Part shown: positions 24,749 to 37,631 of the stretch, piece after piece | Numbering within the stretch: position 1 is the first letter of the stretch | Layout of the letters: every line of letters begins with the position of its first letter | From: Stenogyne calaminthoides | Lineage: Eukaryota > Streptophyta > Magnoliopsida > Lamiales > Lamiaceae | Direction of reading: 5' to 3' | DNA: 64,000 nucleotides | Assembly: GCA_037126765.1 (NCBI GenBank) | Contig: JBBCBC010000002.1 | Span: 21,173,853 to 21,237,852, forward strand | Position numbers and translations under genes: made by a program | The notes under the pieces: generated by a model | What the model saw: the letters and a program-made list of their open reading frames with translations, nothing else | Told to the model about the DNA's origin: nothing | The model's database searches: none

Positions 24749-26116
24749 TGTTGGGAAATTTATAGTTTTGATGAAAGTTCCAAAAACACATGTAATAGGA
24801 ATCGGGACTGTTGGTCGATCGATGTTTACATTCTTTGCTATAGGAGACCCGAGTTGATAATGATTGTATAGAAAAAAACGATGTAATAGATAGGTCACAT
24901 ATTGAGGGAACTCGATATGTATAGGTCGATCTGAAGAATCGGAAGTTCGACATCCGATGGCGTAACGTTAAACCGTAGCGGAAGATCGATCGAATCGATC
25001 TAGTCGATAACTCAAATGAAGTCATGAAGCTCAAACCTCGAATACTAGAAGATCGGATGACTTCCGGAAGATAAGACCGGAAGACCTACATCGCCGTGAG
25101 TCAGCCGGTTGAAGCTAAGTCAGGAAGGAAGACTCTATCGGAGTAGACCGATCGCTTCGACCGATCAAATTTCATAAGATGAAAAATGTTTCATCTTATC
25201 TTGATCTAAACAAGAAGAAGACCAACCTTAGTTGGAGGAACAACAAATAAGCAAGTCTTCCATCCAATAAGGAAGAAAACACGTATTTAACGAGCCGATA
25301 CTACGGGATTCGATGTTGCTCTCTCAAACGGCTATAAAATACACATTCACGTGGCCATGCCGATTCCTGCACGTCACATCAAGCCAGCATCTACTAAAAT
25401 AGCACGAGATTCAAATTGCTCTCCAACGGCTCTTTGATCTCAAGGTCTATAAATATGGGATCACACTTGTGATACGGAAATGCTTGGACAAACAAAATAA
25501 TCAAGAAGCTCAAACTATAGTCGATTTCATACGAAGAACACAACAACAAGCTTATTTTATATTGTGTTCATCCCATAAGTTCTTAGCAAAAATCTTTTCA
25601 AGCTTTTTTAATTTTATGAGGAAAATTTCATAGTTGGAACCTCAACAATCTTACCCAAATTAAAGGATAAGTTGTTTAGCAAGATTCGATCCAGGGTTTC
25701 TAATCTTGATTTAAGGATCGGAGTGAGAACTCTTAAAACATCTGTTGGTGATTTGTGTTGGACTAACACATTAAACTAAGTCCGATCGGTTAAAGTTCGG
25801 TTAAGTTGGTTAAGTTGGTGCCCCTTGTGAAAGGGAAGAGTGGGCCGTAGAGACCGGGTTTGTCCGAACCACTATAAATCTTGTGTGCCTTCTTTGCTTT
25901 GATTAATTTGCTCTCAATCGCAATTAAAGTTCACCAACAATGAACGATTAAAAAGATAAAACTTGGAAATTTTACAAACCGGTTTTTCACATAAAAACTT
26001 AAATCGAACCGTATCTGTTGTCGACGTTGAAGAAATCGACCAAAATGATTACAAAGAATTCATTCACGAAAAGTTTTTGATAAGATTTCTAGACTTCCAC
26101 TAACCTGATTCGGGGT
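24749..26116 (+). repeat. 3' LTR of element C
   Basis: It starts TGTTGGGAAATTTATAG directly after the purine tract AAAAGGGGAAAT, and follows the 5' LTR through the same landmarks. Its 3' end is unclear: after CACGAAAAGTTTTTGAT at about 26074 it departs from the expected terminus and runs into the minus-strand LTR at about 26117. Confidence 0.7.
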
Positions 26117-27669
26117 ATCCACGTAATACATGCTATAAATGAAATTAAAGTTCACCAACAATGAACAATTAATTGCATAATTAAATATGAGTAAACGTAA
26201 ATAGAATTCTTACAGCAATTCATTCACGGATTCCTCCACTACGGTATCCGATTGATATCCAAATTGAATCCCGAGATGAATTTGCTAGGAAAATTCTAAC
26301 TTAGAGATTTTATGGAGAAAATATGAACTCACATATTATAAATTCTCAATAGCTCATATATATAGAAGAGACCCAGCTTAAATCTTAAGCTAACATTTAT
26401 TAGGAAAAATCCCTAATAAAATAAATCTCTTAGATTTAATTCCCAAATATAAATCTCTACGGATTTAAATTCCATATATGACAAATCTCTACGATTTATT
26501 TCCATATATATTAAATCCTATAATAATATTCCAAATATTATTATTGGGAATTCTTATTTAATTAAATCCAATTTAATTAAACATTAATAATAATTAATTC
26601 CAAATTAATCTATTATTGATTACTTCTCCATAAATTAAATATTAAATCTAATTTAACATTTAATCAACCAACTATAATTAGTAAACAACCATTACTTGTT
26701 GTGTGACCTATAGGCCCTCATATCGAGCGATTAGTCAAACTAACGGTCTTAATTGAACCCTAGACAATAAATCAGACATTCTCAATATATAAGGTACGTT
26801 GCGAGGAAATGTGCAACTACATGTAACTGAAACATGGGCTATTACGATTTCCTCCTTTCATTCGTGAATACTCGATTAAGTCTTGAACATGATGAAGTGT
26901 CTATTCAAATAACTTAATCAATTTATCTTTAATCACTAATTGATCACTTATGTCACACTTGGCCACAAAGTCCAAGTTGACGTGCATTGACCAATGACTT
27001 TGATCCAATTATGATGAGAAGATGAGTATTCTCTCTAAATCCACTTTGAGGAATAAATCATTTTCTTGGCTCAACTACCACGCACATGCACTTCGTGATG
27101 AACCTAATCCAAGCCATATCTACCCATGGAAGAGTGCAAGCGTCGGTCATGGTCAAAGTTCATCACTCCACACATGTCGTGCGTATTGACCTCAAGTCAA
27201 AGGAGTATCGCATCGCTCCCACTAACCGAGACACTCATAGACACATATAGTGGAACTACATCAAACGGTTTCTCGGATGTGTATACCAATACCCTCTAAG
27301 GTATTTGTGCATCCATCATGATGAGATACCTAGTATCTCGTAGTAAGTGAGATCTTACTACACTTTCAAAGAGTATGATGCAGATCGCACACCAATCTAC
27401 ATTGTATCATCAATATCTCATTCTTGATGATCCTCGATTGGGGCTATTTGAGAATCATGCTTAGGTCATCTGAGTTCTCACACACTCAATGACAGCAGTG
27501 ACTCAAGGGAACACAGATAAGAACAAATGCAAACAATCAAACATAATATTCTAATAAGTTCAACGCCATATATTTAATATTAAATAAAAAATAATATTAA
27601 ATCATTACTGAATATCATCTGAGCATTATGTCCTTACAATGGATTGTCTCTAGGACACTAACACTAACA
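26117..27669 (-). mobile_element. Minus-strand LTR of the Copia-A family
   Basis: On the minus strand it begins TGTTAGTGTTAGTGTCCTAG at 27669 and matches the two split halves at 1081-2275, so it shows the uninterrupted order of that LTR. It may be the displaced 5' LTR of Copia-A itself, with 19 kb of nested insertions in between, or an independent solo LTR. Its 3' terminus (left side) is cut at about 26117. Confidence 0.7.
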
Positions 27670-28341
27670 AAAACAACTCAACATTATTATTCATACCGGA
27701 AACTAATTCCACTTGCAAAATTTGGTATGATAAAACTTCTGAGCCTACCAAGGGGACAAATCATACAAGACTTTCCTTGCACACGTTGCTCTGTATTAAA
27801 TCTTAATAATTGTCATGTAATTAATAATATTGCCCAAAATGCAAAGTATAGAATCACTCTCTGATTCTAAACTCAACGCAGATCAAAGCAATAAATACTA
27901 ATTACACACAATCATAATTAAGTGACAGAGGTTAAGAAATCAATAACCACTAAGGTCTAATTCTTCATCCCATAAGTCAGTACGGAAGAATTTATCCTCT
28001 CTGTAGGTCCTCTTCAGCACATCACAATGTGCTAGTGCAATCTCTTGGTCAAGACAAGTCAATCTGAGATTTGCACTTCAACCTCTACCAATGGAGTGTT
28101 CAATTCCATCTAGGTTGTGAAGTTGTACTTTTATTTACAAGGAACTGTTAATGTGATCTTCTGTGATCGGGTATCACCACATTAACTACAATGTAATGTT
28201 GTACTAATATTAAACGGTTTGCGATAAATAAATAACATTCATTCATATTTAAAGCAACCGTGATAAAACATTTATATTCAGTAAATAAGAGTACATTAGT
28301 CTTTATTACGTAAAAGCATACTTTCACGTATAACCCCAACA
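27670..28341 (-). mobile_element. Truncated minus-strand LTR (family F)
   Basis: The reverse complement is homologous to the first two-fifths of the solo LTR at 28622-30265: TGTTGGGGTTATACGTGAAAG start, CCTACAGAGAGGATAA, and GTTGAGTTG at the truncated end. Only the U3-side 670 bp remain. Confidence 0.8.
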
Positions 28342-31300
28342 TAGACAACTGATGTAATAGAATAGGTCACATATTGAGGGGGAACTCAATACGTATAGGT
28401 TAAGTCTTGAAGATCAGAAGATCAGAAGTGCAGAAGTGCAGAAGAGTCAGTACTCAGGAGCATCAAAGTTCAGAAGACTCGAAGATCAGAAATGCAGAAG
28501 TGTAGGAGATCAAAAGAGTCAGTACTCAGGAGCATCGAAGATCAGAAGACTAGAAGATATCAAGAAGACCAGAAGACCTATCCCATGAAGACATCAGAAG
28601 AGTCTCAAGTTGAGCTAAGACTGTTGGGTTATACGTGAAAGTATGTTTTTACTTTGTATAACAAACTGAATTTTGAACTTATTTACTGAAAATAAACCCT
28701 TTTATCATTGTTGCTTTAAATATGATTGAATATTATTTATTTATTGCAAACCGTTCAATATTAGTACGAATTACATTGTAGTTAATGTGGTGATATAACA
28801 TATCACAGAAGATCACGTTAACAGATCCTTGTAAATAAGTACAAATTCACAACCTAGATGGAAATGAACAATCCATTGGTAAAAGGTTGATGTGTAAGAC
28901 TCAGATTGACTTGTCTTGACCAAGAGATTACACTAGTGCATTCTGATGCGCTGAAGAGGACCTACAGAGAGGATAATTTTTTTTGTACTGACTTAAGGGA
29001 TGAAAAGTTAGACCTCAGTAGTTGTTGATTTCTTAATTGTTGTCCCTTAAATAAGATTGTTGTAATTAATATTTATTGTTTTGATCGATGTTGGGTAGAG
29101 AATCAAAGAGCGATTCGATACTTTGTATTTTGTGCAATATTATTAGTTACATGATAATTGCTAAGATTTAATACAGAGAATCGTGTGCAAGGAGAGTCTT
29201 GTTTGATTTGTCCCCTTGGTGGACTCAGAAGTTTTATCATACAAAATCTTGCAAGTGGATTAATTTTCGGTATGGATAATAATGTTGAGTTGTCCTTACT
29301 CCAAGGAATAAGATATTAATTAATATAAAGCTTCTAAGTGGTTTCATTAATTAATGGACTAAATAATCTTAAACACGAGAAATAATAACCGGGAGCCATA
29401 TTACCATAATATGGGTTAAGATGGATAGTGCAATATTAATTTTATAGTGGAATAAATTAATATTAATGAGCTGAATAATATTGTGGCTCAATATTGTAAT
29501 TCAGAACCCATTGGGAGGTCCAATCTTAATTCTCCTAAAGGCCCCTCAAGTAGCCCACTAAAAAAAATATACGGTTGCTATTTTTCCTTAAATTTTCGAA
29601 AAATACAAGAAAAGAAAGAAGAAGATTTTCTTGGAAAGATTTTATGGAAGATAAATATTCTTGGAATACAAGATTATCTCATAAATTCAAAAATCTTTGA
29701 CTTTGACTTTTCTTTATGGGATTTTCAAAAATTTCTATAAGACAAGGAGGAGAAGATTTTTGTGGGAGTTATTAAAGAAAAATAGAATATATGAGATATA
29801 TTCAAGATTGCATTTGGAAGAAGTAAGGAAATTTCCCATAAGCCCACATGACCTAAAATTATCGCCCCCTTTGTGCTTATAAAAATTCATCCCCAACACA
29901 ATTCCAGTCTTGGAAAAATTAGAAATCAACAAAGGTGGTGCAACAAACATTTTCTTTTTCCCTTTGTTAAAATTGTTCGTGAGGATTTTCCACCGGATCA
30001 ACGAGTAAGGATTTGGGAATACATGAGAAGGCACTTGGGTTAGTTTGTTGAAAGCTTGTTACATCTTCTCAATGGTTGTCTCTTCGAGGGTAAGATTCGG
30101 GTAAACTCCTAGATTCCGCATGTGTAGAATTTTACATGAATTATTTGTACGCATGTATGTTGTTGGTGATTATTATTTGACTTAATATGATTAATTCATG
30201 CTATTAATAATTGTTTATTTAAATTTTCATTTAAAGTTCATCTCGAATAGAAACGTTCCCCAACAAAGACAACTTGGACCAGAAGACTCAAGGTAGACTG
30301 ATCAGATGGATCAGAATAGCTCATGTCAGAAGTTCACAAGAATATACCCTAGGCATACAAGTCAATCAGACAAGCAGAATGTCAACCTAAGTTGGTCTTA
30401 CAATGTGCCGAATAAGTGTACTTGACAATCAATGAGAGGTGACGCGTATATACGGAACTGATAGAGAGAGATATGGGGTATCGGGGCTCAACAACTAGAA
30501 AGGACATAATTGCACGAAGACGGCATGGCCGACCCTGAGCACATTAAATCACCCCTGCAAACCTACCTTAAATAGACCGAAATTCAAATTGCTCTCCAAC
30601 GACTAGTTCAATTTCGAACTCTATAAATAAGGGATCACTCTTCAAAGTGAATTCACAGAAATTCTACAACTTTAAACACTCAAGCCATTTCCACAAGAAC
30701 TCAAGAAAATATTCAAGTGTTCATCCCTTAATTTCTTAGCAAGAGATTTATCATTTAGTTTTAGGCTACTCAATTACTAGGATATATTTTTTGTTGGAAA
30801 CCAAACAAATCTTACCCAAAATCAGTTGATAGGTTAAGTTTGTTAGCAAGATTTCAAACTAGGGTTTCTAGTTTTGATTTCTGGGATTGTGAGTGAGAAC
30901 TCTATAAACATCTGTTTGTACTGTGTTGACTAATACATTAAACTAAATCAGTTGGTTAGTGAGTGCCTCTGCTGATAGGGAAGAGTGGACGTAGGACAAG
31001 TTAGTCTGAACCACTATAAATCTTATGTAATTTACTGCTTTACATTCTTGCACACTACTGATTATAAAATATCATGCATGTCTTAAGCTGGACCAGTTTA
31101 GCACCAAGCTACTGATTTGATCAGTCGGACACTTTGTCTATTAATTATCAGAAAACCTTAAGACTGATTTCCTAAGAGGTTTTTCACACACGGGTTAACA
31201 AAAGCTTCCACACATCAGTTAAACTGAAAGACGCCCAACTGATCTGCTTCACAACTATTAGTAGGTTGGATATCAGTCTGTACTGATTCACCCGCACTCT

Positions 31301-31408
31301 TATATCAGCACTTACTTGCAAACCACGTTGATCACGCAAAAAGTTTCAGAAGTCTATTCATCTCTCCCCTCCACACTTCTGTCTCACTTAACCCGTTCGG
31401 GACCTACA
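28342..31408 (+). mobile_element. LTR related to element C/D, split by a solo LTR
   Basis: The segments 28342-28621 and 30271-31408 together follow the LTR at 61460-63082: GGTCACATATTGAGGGGGAA, CTCCAACGACTAG with CTATAAATAAGGGATC (TATA-like, about 30622), GGGAAGAGTGGACGTAGGA and a terminus at GGGACCTACA. The first roughly 125 bp of U3 are missing at the left. Interrupted at 28622 by a family F solo LTR. The VPS11 tandem duplication starts inside it at 31172. Confidence 0.7.
28622..30265 (+). mobile_element. Solo LTR (family F) with perfect target duplication
   Basis: It begins TGTTGGGTTATACG and ends GTTCCCCAACA, giving TGTTGGG/CCCAACA terminal inverted repeats. It is flanked by AAGAC at 28617-28621 and 30266-30270. 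There is no interior, primer-binding site or coding sequence, so it is the product of recombination between two LTRs. Confidence 0.9.
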
Positions 31409-32378
31409 ATTTAAATTAGGATGTTGATTATGTTACATCATTAAAAAAGAAATTGGATGATTATGTCTTTCTAAAAAAATATTGATGAATAAAAAGGAAA
31501 AACATCCATTTCTGGAAATTAATTAGGAATGACATACCATAAATAAGAATTAATCGATAAATTAAATTACAATATTTTGTTTATATCTAATTTATTTTAT
31601 ATATGTATATATATAAGGTACCAAAAAATGAGTCCCTAAAAATTTGACATATTTTAGTGTCTAAATCGATCGGTTTGTTGGCCTCATAGAAGGACAAACC
31701 CTGACTTTAATCAAGCATAGATAAATTTTATACATTTAATAAAACAGGAGATTGAGAGGTTTGTGGATACTTTTATCAATACCTAGGGGATATATGCATT
31801 TAATAAAACATGAGATATAAAGAGATTTTGTGCATATTTTATCAAACATAAAGGATTGTATATATTTTACCTTCAAAACTAAATTTAGGGCCTGTTTTCA
31901 AACTTAACTGAACAATGTAAAATCACTTCTTTTTTTTTTTCAAAAGTTGGCAAGATTGAGAAAAAAAGAAGTGATTCAAGTGTTGTAGTTGGATTTAAAA
32001 ACATCACCATAATTATTTTGCTAAGAAAAAATAAAAAATGGTTTTAAAATATCAACAAAATCCGAATAAACTTAAATATATACACATAAAATTGGTCAAA
32101 ATGCGCCTAAATCCCATACTCATATCACAGTAATATATTGCAACACATTCTTGTTTAATTTCAATTAGTATTTTTTAATTTTTCAAACATAAAAAATAAA
32201 ACCTCAAAATAATAACAATGAATTCGTTCTTTGCGAAAACAACATCAGTCTTGTGTCATTTATTTATAAAATTACATGCAAACGAGTACATTTGCAATTG
32301 CATTTGGCGTCCTTTACTTTCCGAAATAAAGATCAAACTTGTATTATAACGGATGCCAAAATCGAGATTGAATCTCAT

Positions 32379-32586
32379 ATGCATCCAGGTACATTGTACA
32401 CTCATAGTACATTTTAAAATCGTGCAACTTATTATACTGAAAAATATAACTTACTTACACTAAATCATGCAACTAATTTTTCATATTAATAATTGCATAA
32501 TTCAGTGTAAACAAATTACATCTTTTAATATAACAAGTTGCATTGTTCTAAAATGCATTATGAGTGCACGGTGCACTTGAATGCAT
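32379..32586. mobile_element. Foldback MITE, copy 1
   Basis: The 208-bp unit has long inverted arms. The left arm reads ATGCATCCAGGTACATTGTA and the right arm on the other strand reads ATGCATTCAAGTGCACCGTG; they keep pairing for about 70 bp through a CAACTT...TTATA stretch. It lies downstream of the VPS11 stop. The superfamily is not clear. Confidence 0.65.
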
Positions 32587-32989
32587 ACAAGACTTAACCT
32601 AAAATCAAGGGTTAAATAAAATACAATCCAGATGCAAATAGATGCAAATAAAGTCCGACTTAATACCTCACAGCAACTTCAACTTGGGAGACACACTTGT
32701 ATGAGACAGTCTCACACTGAGGCGGGGCATAAGTTGGACATTGCCACTTTAACACTTTGGAAGGGGTGGGTGTGATTTGTGCTAAGTTGTACTCCGTTTC
32801 ATGCATGAGACCATCTCATATGCATTTTTGTCAATAAAACAAATATATATGTACACACATAATGAAGTGATGAGATCAGACAGGAACATTCTATTTCTGG
32901 CTTTTAAAGACGGAAATTCTTTTCTTTCTTCTGAGGCCATGCTATTGCATCGAGAGATCATTAATTGCAACTACAAAGGAAGAAGGTCT

Positions 32990-35900
32990 TCAAAAGTTGC
33001 CATTGTTATAATCATTGGTGGATCTAGGAACTTCAGCAGGTCCTTCGCTAGTTTTGCTGATAATCCCCTTGCCAAAATACTCAGCAATCACAGAAAAGCC
33101 ATCCTTTGAGGTTTTAACTTGCTGGAAAAAGTAATCTTGGTTTTTGGAGTTCTGCTCTAAGTTTCTCTTCAAATCTAAAACAGCTCTATACTCGGGGGCA
33201 CATTCTGGACATTCCTTCTCATTGTCACCAAGGCAACGTTGGTGGAACGAGTGCATACACATAAAATGGACAGCAGAAAGATCAAGAGTGAAAGTGCACG
33301 CAGTGCATTTGCTAAGCTGGAAGATCCTTGCATTAGTCCTAAGATCCTGGATTTCTTTTCTCATAGCCAATGTTTCCTCCTGCAATAAAGGAAAAAAAGA
33401 AAGAAAGAAGGTAAGCATAGACAAAGATCAAGTTCATTATGGATCTTAAAGAACAAGAAAACAACCTGATACTTTTCAATTGCTAAACGATCCTCCTCAA
33501 TCAGCTTTGACTCACGTTCAAGATTTCGAGCCATGTAATCCTTGATTACAGAAAGTGAAAGACATGGATTTCTGGATAAGGTTTGAAGAACTATAATTGG
33601 ACGCAATATGTCATCCCTTTCAATATAAGTCAAAACCTCTTTAACTTCTTTGGAGCAATCTTCTCCAAGTTCACCAAAGTACTTCAACAGATCTGCCCAA
33701 AGAGAGCGGTCTCCACCCTTGCCCGAATCCCCCAATCTCTTGCAACATGCAATTAAACCTTCATGATCATGTGACTGCATGTAGCAGGCAATCACCTCCT
33801 TATAGAGCTTCAGTTTCTCATACAGATATAAGAGTGCCTCTTTAAAAGAGTTAGTCTCACAGAGGATAATTGCAAGATCTACATCATAAAGTGGCTGCTC
33901 CTGTCCAGATGTCCATGCACTTTTAAGCAAGAACAACCCCTTTTGACGTCTCTCAAGGCAATCTTTCTCAGCTGCTTCATCAGAGATTATTTTTCCATTA
34001 GACTCTGCTCTTGACATTTCCCTATCTGCTCTAAGATCACCGTTTTCTTTGTTGACAGTTAGAGAAAGAGATGGGAAAGTCCAAGTCATGTGATAAGTAT
34101 AACTCCAAGAGAGTGTTATGAATTTCAACTTGAGCAGGAGATTCCTTCACTTTGTTGGTGTACTTTTCCAGGAACTCCATAAGTGACAGCGGTGGTGCAC
34201 AAAAAATATTGGTAAAATCAACGGAGATGGCAGCATGGATAGAAAGGAGGATCCCCTCTTTGCTGGTTCTCCTTCTTCAGTACAAAGCCTCATCAGTATC
34301 CGGATGGTCTCCTTTGGCTTGTGCTCTATGAGAATCTTTCCATACTCTTCAACAGTTGCACCGGCTTGACTTGGGTCAAGGCTATTTATATAATCCAATG
34401 CTTCATCATATCTATCTAAGTCCTCGAGTAAAATCTTCAAGTACCATTCATGTCTCCCAGCCTTCTTAGCAACATACATAGCATGCTCATGATAATTAGC
34501 AGCTCGGCATACCCTTATAGCAGTTTCTACATCAAATTTATGTTCATCCTCACTCTTGATGAATATATTTAACTTCTCAACATCTTTCTGTTTGGTATAA
34601 CAGTTGAGCAAAAGAGTGGTATGATCTTTGGAGGCAAGACCCTTCTCGTGCAATTTTTCCAAGTAATTCGTTAGGTTGTAAATTCTCTGTGCATCCAAAA
34701 ACTTTTGTATCACATATGAAGGTTCTAGATGCCCAATGGTATGTATATACTGAGCCATAGCCTCGTCATAGTTTTGTTTGCTATATAAGTGATCACCGTA
34801 TTTCCTCAGCACATCAGCAGTTGCTGCAGCATCAGCTTGCTGGCTCTTGACAAGATTAATAGCTACTGGGTAAAGATTTTTCTTGAAAAGCATATCTAAC
34901 TTGCTTTCCATGTCCTTCTCCACAATAAAAAGAGCTGATTTATCCGCCATTATAAGTAGTATGTTACCCCATTCACAGAGCATGTGAGAAATTTCTTGAA
35001 CTACGATGCTATGGGCTATTAAATGGTTCTTCAGATCATAAACATTGAAAGTATTTTTTCCAGTTCTTTGATCAGCAATAACACATAGAAGGTAGCCACG
35101 AAACCAACCTAGCAGCTTCTTCTCTCCCTCAAAAGCCCAACATGGACCTCGACCATCAACTTCATAGAAATAAACAGCTTCATTCCGACCAATGATCAGC
35201 TCCTATTCAAACATAGCAACAAGATATTTCAGTTTGTAGTTTATACACAATAATTTATATAATTAAAAAAGAAGAGACACTTGGGTGCAGCAGCTGCACA
35301 GTGCAACTTGTGCATAACTAATACTGTTCAATGAGAACAACTTATACTGACCAGCTAATACCTTTTAGTAGATCAACTAATACCATTTACAAATGCACTT
35401 GAGTTGCACAGTGCAACTGGTGAATAGAAGTATTTGCCAAAAAAGAAAAAGTGAGTAGCCTACCAAGCGGTCATTTATTGCTACACTGGCAGTTTCAGAA
35501 CCAATATGATCAAGTGTTTGGCTAGTAGGTGTTTGTGACTGTAAGTTAAACAAGCTCACTGAACTTGGAGTGACAGCAAAGAGTTGAAAAGCTTGTCCAT
35601 CCACACGGAACACAAGACCTGTAATAGGAGAATGTATTTTGACTGACTGACTACTCTGAACCTCAAGCTTGAAGCGATTGATTCGTTCACGGGCAAAGTC
35701 GCCTTGAATGCAAAAAAAACAGCCATTCTCCAGTCCAAGGGCAATAAATATTATTGGTGGAGCTTCCTCAAAAACAGCGAAAGATGTGATCTGTAGAACA
35801 GCTATTAAAATTGATACGCATAAGCAAATTATATGCATTCTCCAGTCCAATTGAAAATAGCAAGTGCATATGCAAATTATATGCTTAACAATAAAGTTGC

Positions 35901-36637
35901 ACAATGTACCTTTGCTTCAGGAAATTGGTTGGTAAATATTCGTAAAATTTGAACACATTCTGGACTTGATGCACTTGATCCTTCTTCTTGTCTTTTATCA
36001 AGGTCAAAAACCTTTAGGCATATAGCCGCTTTCTGTGGCGGCATTTGCTCGTCTTCTCCAACTGTAACCAAGAAGTTCCTTTGCTGATTCACAAGAAATT
36101 ATTGCACAACTGAGCTACTAAAAAACAAGAAATCATAATGCTCAAACACAAAGAACTTTGAGCTCCGCTGCCTCACCAAGAAGATTTAATTAAAGAGAAT
36201 ATAGAGCTGCCAGTTTATCATATAACCAATAACACCTCAGTTCATGAATAAGAACAAGAGCATGATCAATTGATCATAACCAGACGAACTATTAAATACA
36301 TTTTTCTAAAATAAGCCAAGTAAAAAAACAGTCAATCAACAACTCCAGCATAACAACCTTCTCTTGGTGTTCAAAAATTCACGACCAAATTAGTTGCAAT
36401 CAGAGTGATAAAGGTACGTGCATATACCTTGAGTTGCTGGAGGAAGAGAATGGAGGAGTGAGCAGGGAAGGAATACTGCAGCTGGAGACCACGATCAAGG
36501 AGCGAAACGGTGCCGTCTTGGGAACCCAACACGATCCTGCCTCTGCCACTGGAGCAACATTGAATTTCTCCTTCGATATCCTCCGGGATTTTGGTTTTCT
36601 TCTCGTCGAAGAAGTCGAATTTCCTCCATTGATACAT
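32990..36637 (-). pseudogene. VPS11: VPS11, left tandem copy, frame disrupted
   Basis: The five exons of the right copy are all present with the same splice sites: 36428-36637, 35910-36083, 35464-35790, 33466-35202 and 32990-33379. Exon 4 has four one-base length differences from copy 2, all in homopolymer runs: about 34223 (GG for GGG), 34201 (six A for five), 34191 (GG for GGG) and 34073 (GGG for GG). Net change is zero, but the middle frame meets a stop at 34147, predicting a protein ending near residue 588 without the end of the helical solenoid and the RING finger. Conserved residues also differ: Pro to Arg in ERDDILRPII, Pro to Ser in the RING (TLDLSAVHF) and CFFC for CIYC. It is either a decaying duplicate or a good gene with sequencing errors. 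Confidence 0.85.
35278..35425. repeat. Small inverted repeat in VPS11 intron 3, copy 1
   Basis: The intron between exons 3 and 4 contains GCACAGTGCAACTTGTGCAT and, about 90 bp on, an inverted relative (CACTTGAGTTGCACAGTGCA). The arms are imperfect. It may be a short MITE. The same structure is present in copy 2 at about 45340-45485 with a few base changes. Confidence 0.4.
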
Positions 36638-37351
36638 TATTTTGACGATAAATAGCTAACCTATATCCTGAGTAACAAATCAAATAGCAGTAACAAATTA
36701 TCAATTTCATGCACTGCGTGGATCTCTTTTTTATTTTTACAACTAAGCCTTCATATTATAAATGCATAGATGATGGGTGGTGGTAGTGGTGGTGGAAAGT
36801 GGAGAACAGGGGAGATTTTTTTTTTGAAGAACGAAAACAGGGGAGATTGAGAACTGATGCAAGAGAGTTCTTCTATGAAAATACAGTTTAGTCCTTAAAA
36901 TTATTAAAATCCTTCTATCCTTTTGTAACGCCATGAGAATAAACTAAATATATAATTCTTTGTAAAGCAGCTCCCTTCCTAATTCGCTGCATCTAAAATC
37001 TAAAATTATATCTTTTCCTAAAATTATTTTAAAATAAACAACATGAGTTGAAATAATAAATTTGATTTCAAAGCTCAACAAGTGAACTACTTAATCTAGC
37101 CAAAAGATACACTAGTTAACGTGTGTGTTGTGAATTTGTGGAAGAGATTGACGGGCACTTGAGAATCTCTTTTTTCTCTACGCTCTCTTAATGAAAGGAA
37201 TATGTTGTCCCAATTGTGGTTATATTGTTAGTGTTTTGCTCTAATTTAGGAATAAAGGGGACAAAATGATTGTTAGTAGAAGAATAGTGGAATAATTGAG
37301 GAGAAATGATTATAGGAGAGGAGATAGTTAATCAAAATGGGATAATGAAAA

Positions 37352-37631
37352 CTCCCTCCGGCCCACAACACATTGCATACTTTCCTTATTGGGAACGTCC
37401 CACAACACTTTGCATACCTAAAAAAGTAAACTCCTCACTAAACTCCTCACAATATTTACATATTTATATAAAATGCCATTGTTTTGGGACCCATAATACA
37501 CTCAATCAAACTACTTTATTTATTTTATACATAAAAACTTACAAAATTACCCTCCAACACTCTACTCATTATAAATTTTTCTTAAACTACGTGCCCAAAA
37601 GTTGGCGCAATGTGTTCCGGGACGGAGATAG
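37352..37631. mobile_element. Stowaway-type MITE, copy 1
   Basis: The left end reads CTCCCTCCGGCCCACAACAC and the right end, on the other strand, CTATCTCCGTCCCGGAACAC, the classic CTCCCTCCGTCCC terminus of Stowaway (Tc1/mariner) elements. It is 280 bp. TA follows the right end; the left TA is not preserved. It lies upstream of VPS11. Confidence 0.75.

Larger units (their letters stand above)
13472..26116 (+). mobile_element. Long decayed Ty1/copia element C
   Basis: Both LTRs begin with (T)GTTGGGAAATTTATAG (about 13472 and 24749). A primer-binding-like TGGTATGAGC lies at 14738 and a polypurine tract at 24737-24748. The interior holds, in copia order, remnants of gag, integrase, RT and RNase H, followed by a further 4.6 kb before the polypurine tract. 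Such a long post-RNase-H region is known in SIRE-type copia elements that carry an extra ORF, so I infer that lineage. Every domain is broken by many frameshifts and stops. It shares LTR and gag sequence with the element at 61460-64000. Confidence 0.8.

Noticed and set aside
32698..32825. A short MITE with TATGAGACAGTCTCAC / CATGAGACCATCTCAT arms
   Set aside because: The arms are short and imperfect and no target duplication could be seen; not enough to call.
33144..33449. Plus-strand 101-codon frame opposite VPS11 exon 5
   Set aside because: It is antisense to the RING exon, and its counterpart in copy 2 follows the same constraint; no independent support.
36743..36934. A small protein rich in Thr and His upstream of VPS11
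   Set aside because: It is read from a short CCACCA-type microsatellite in the 5' region of VPS11.
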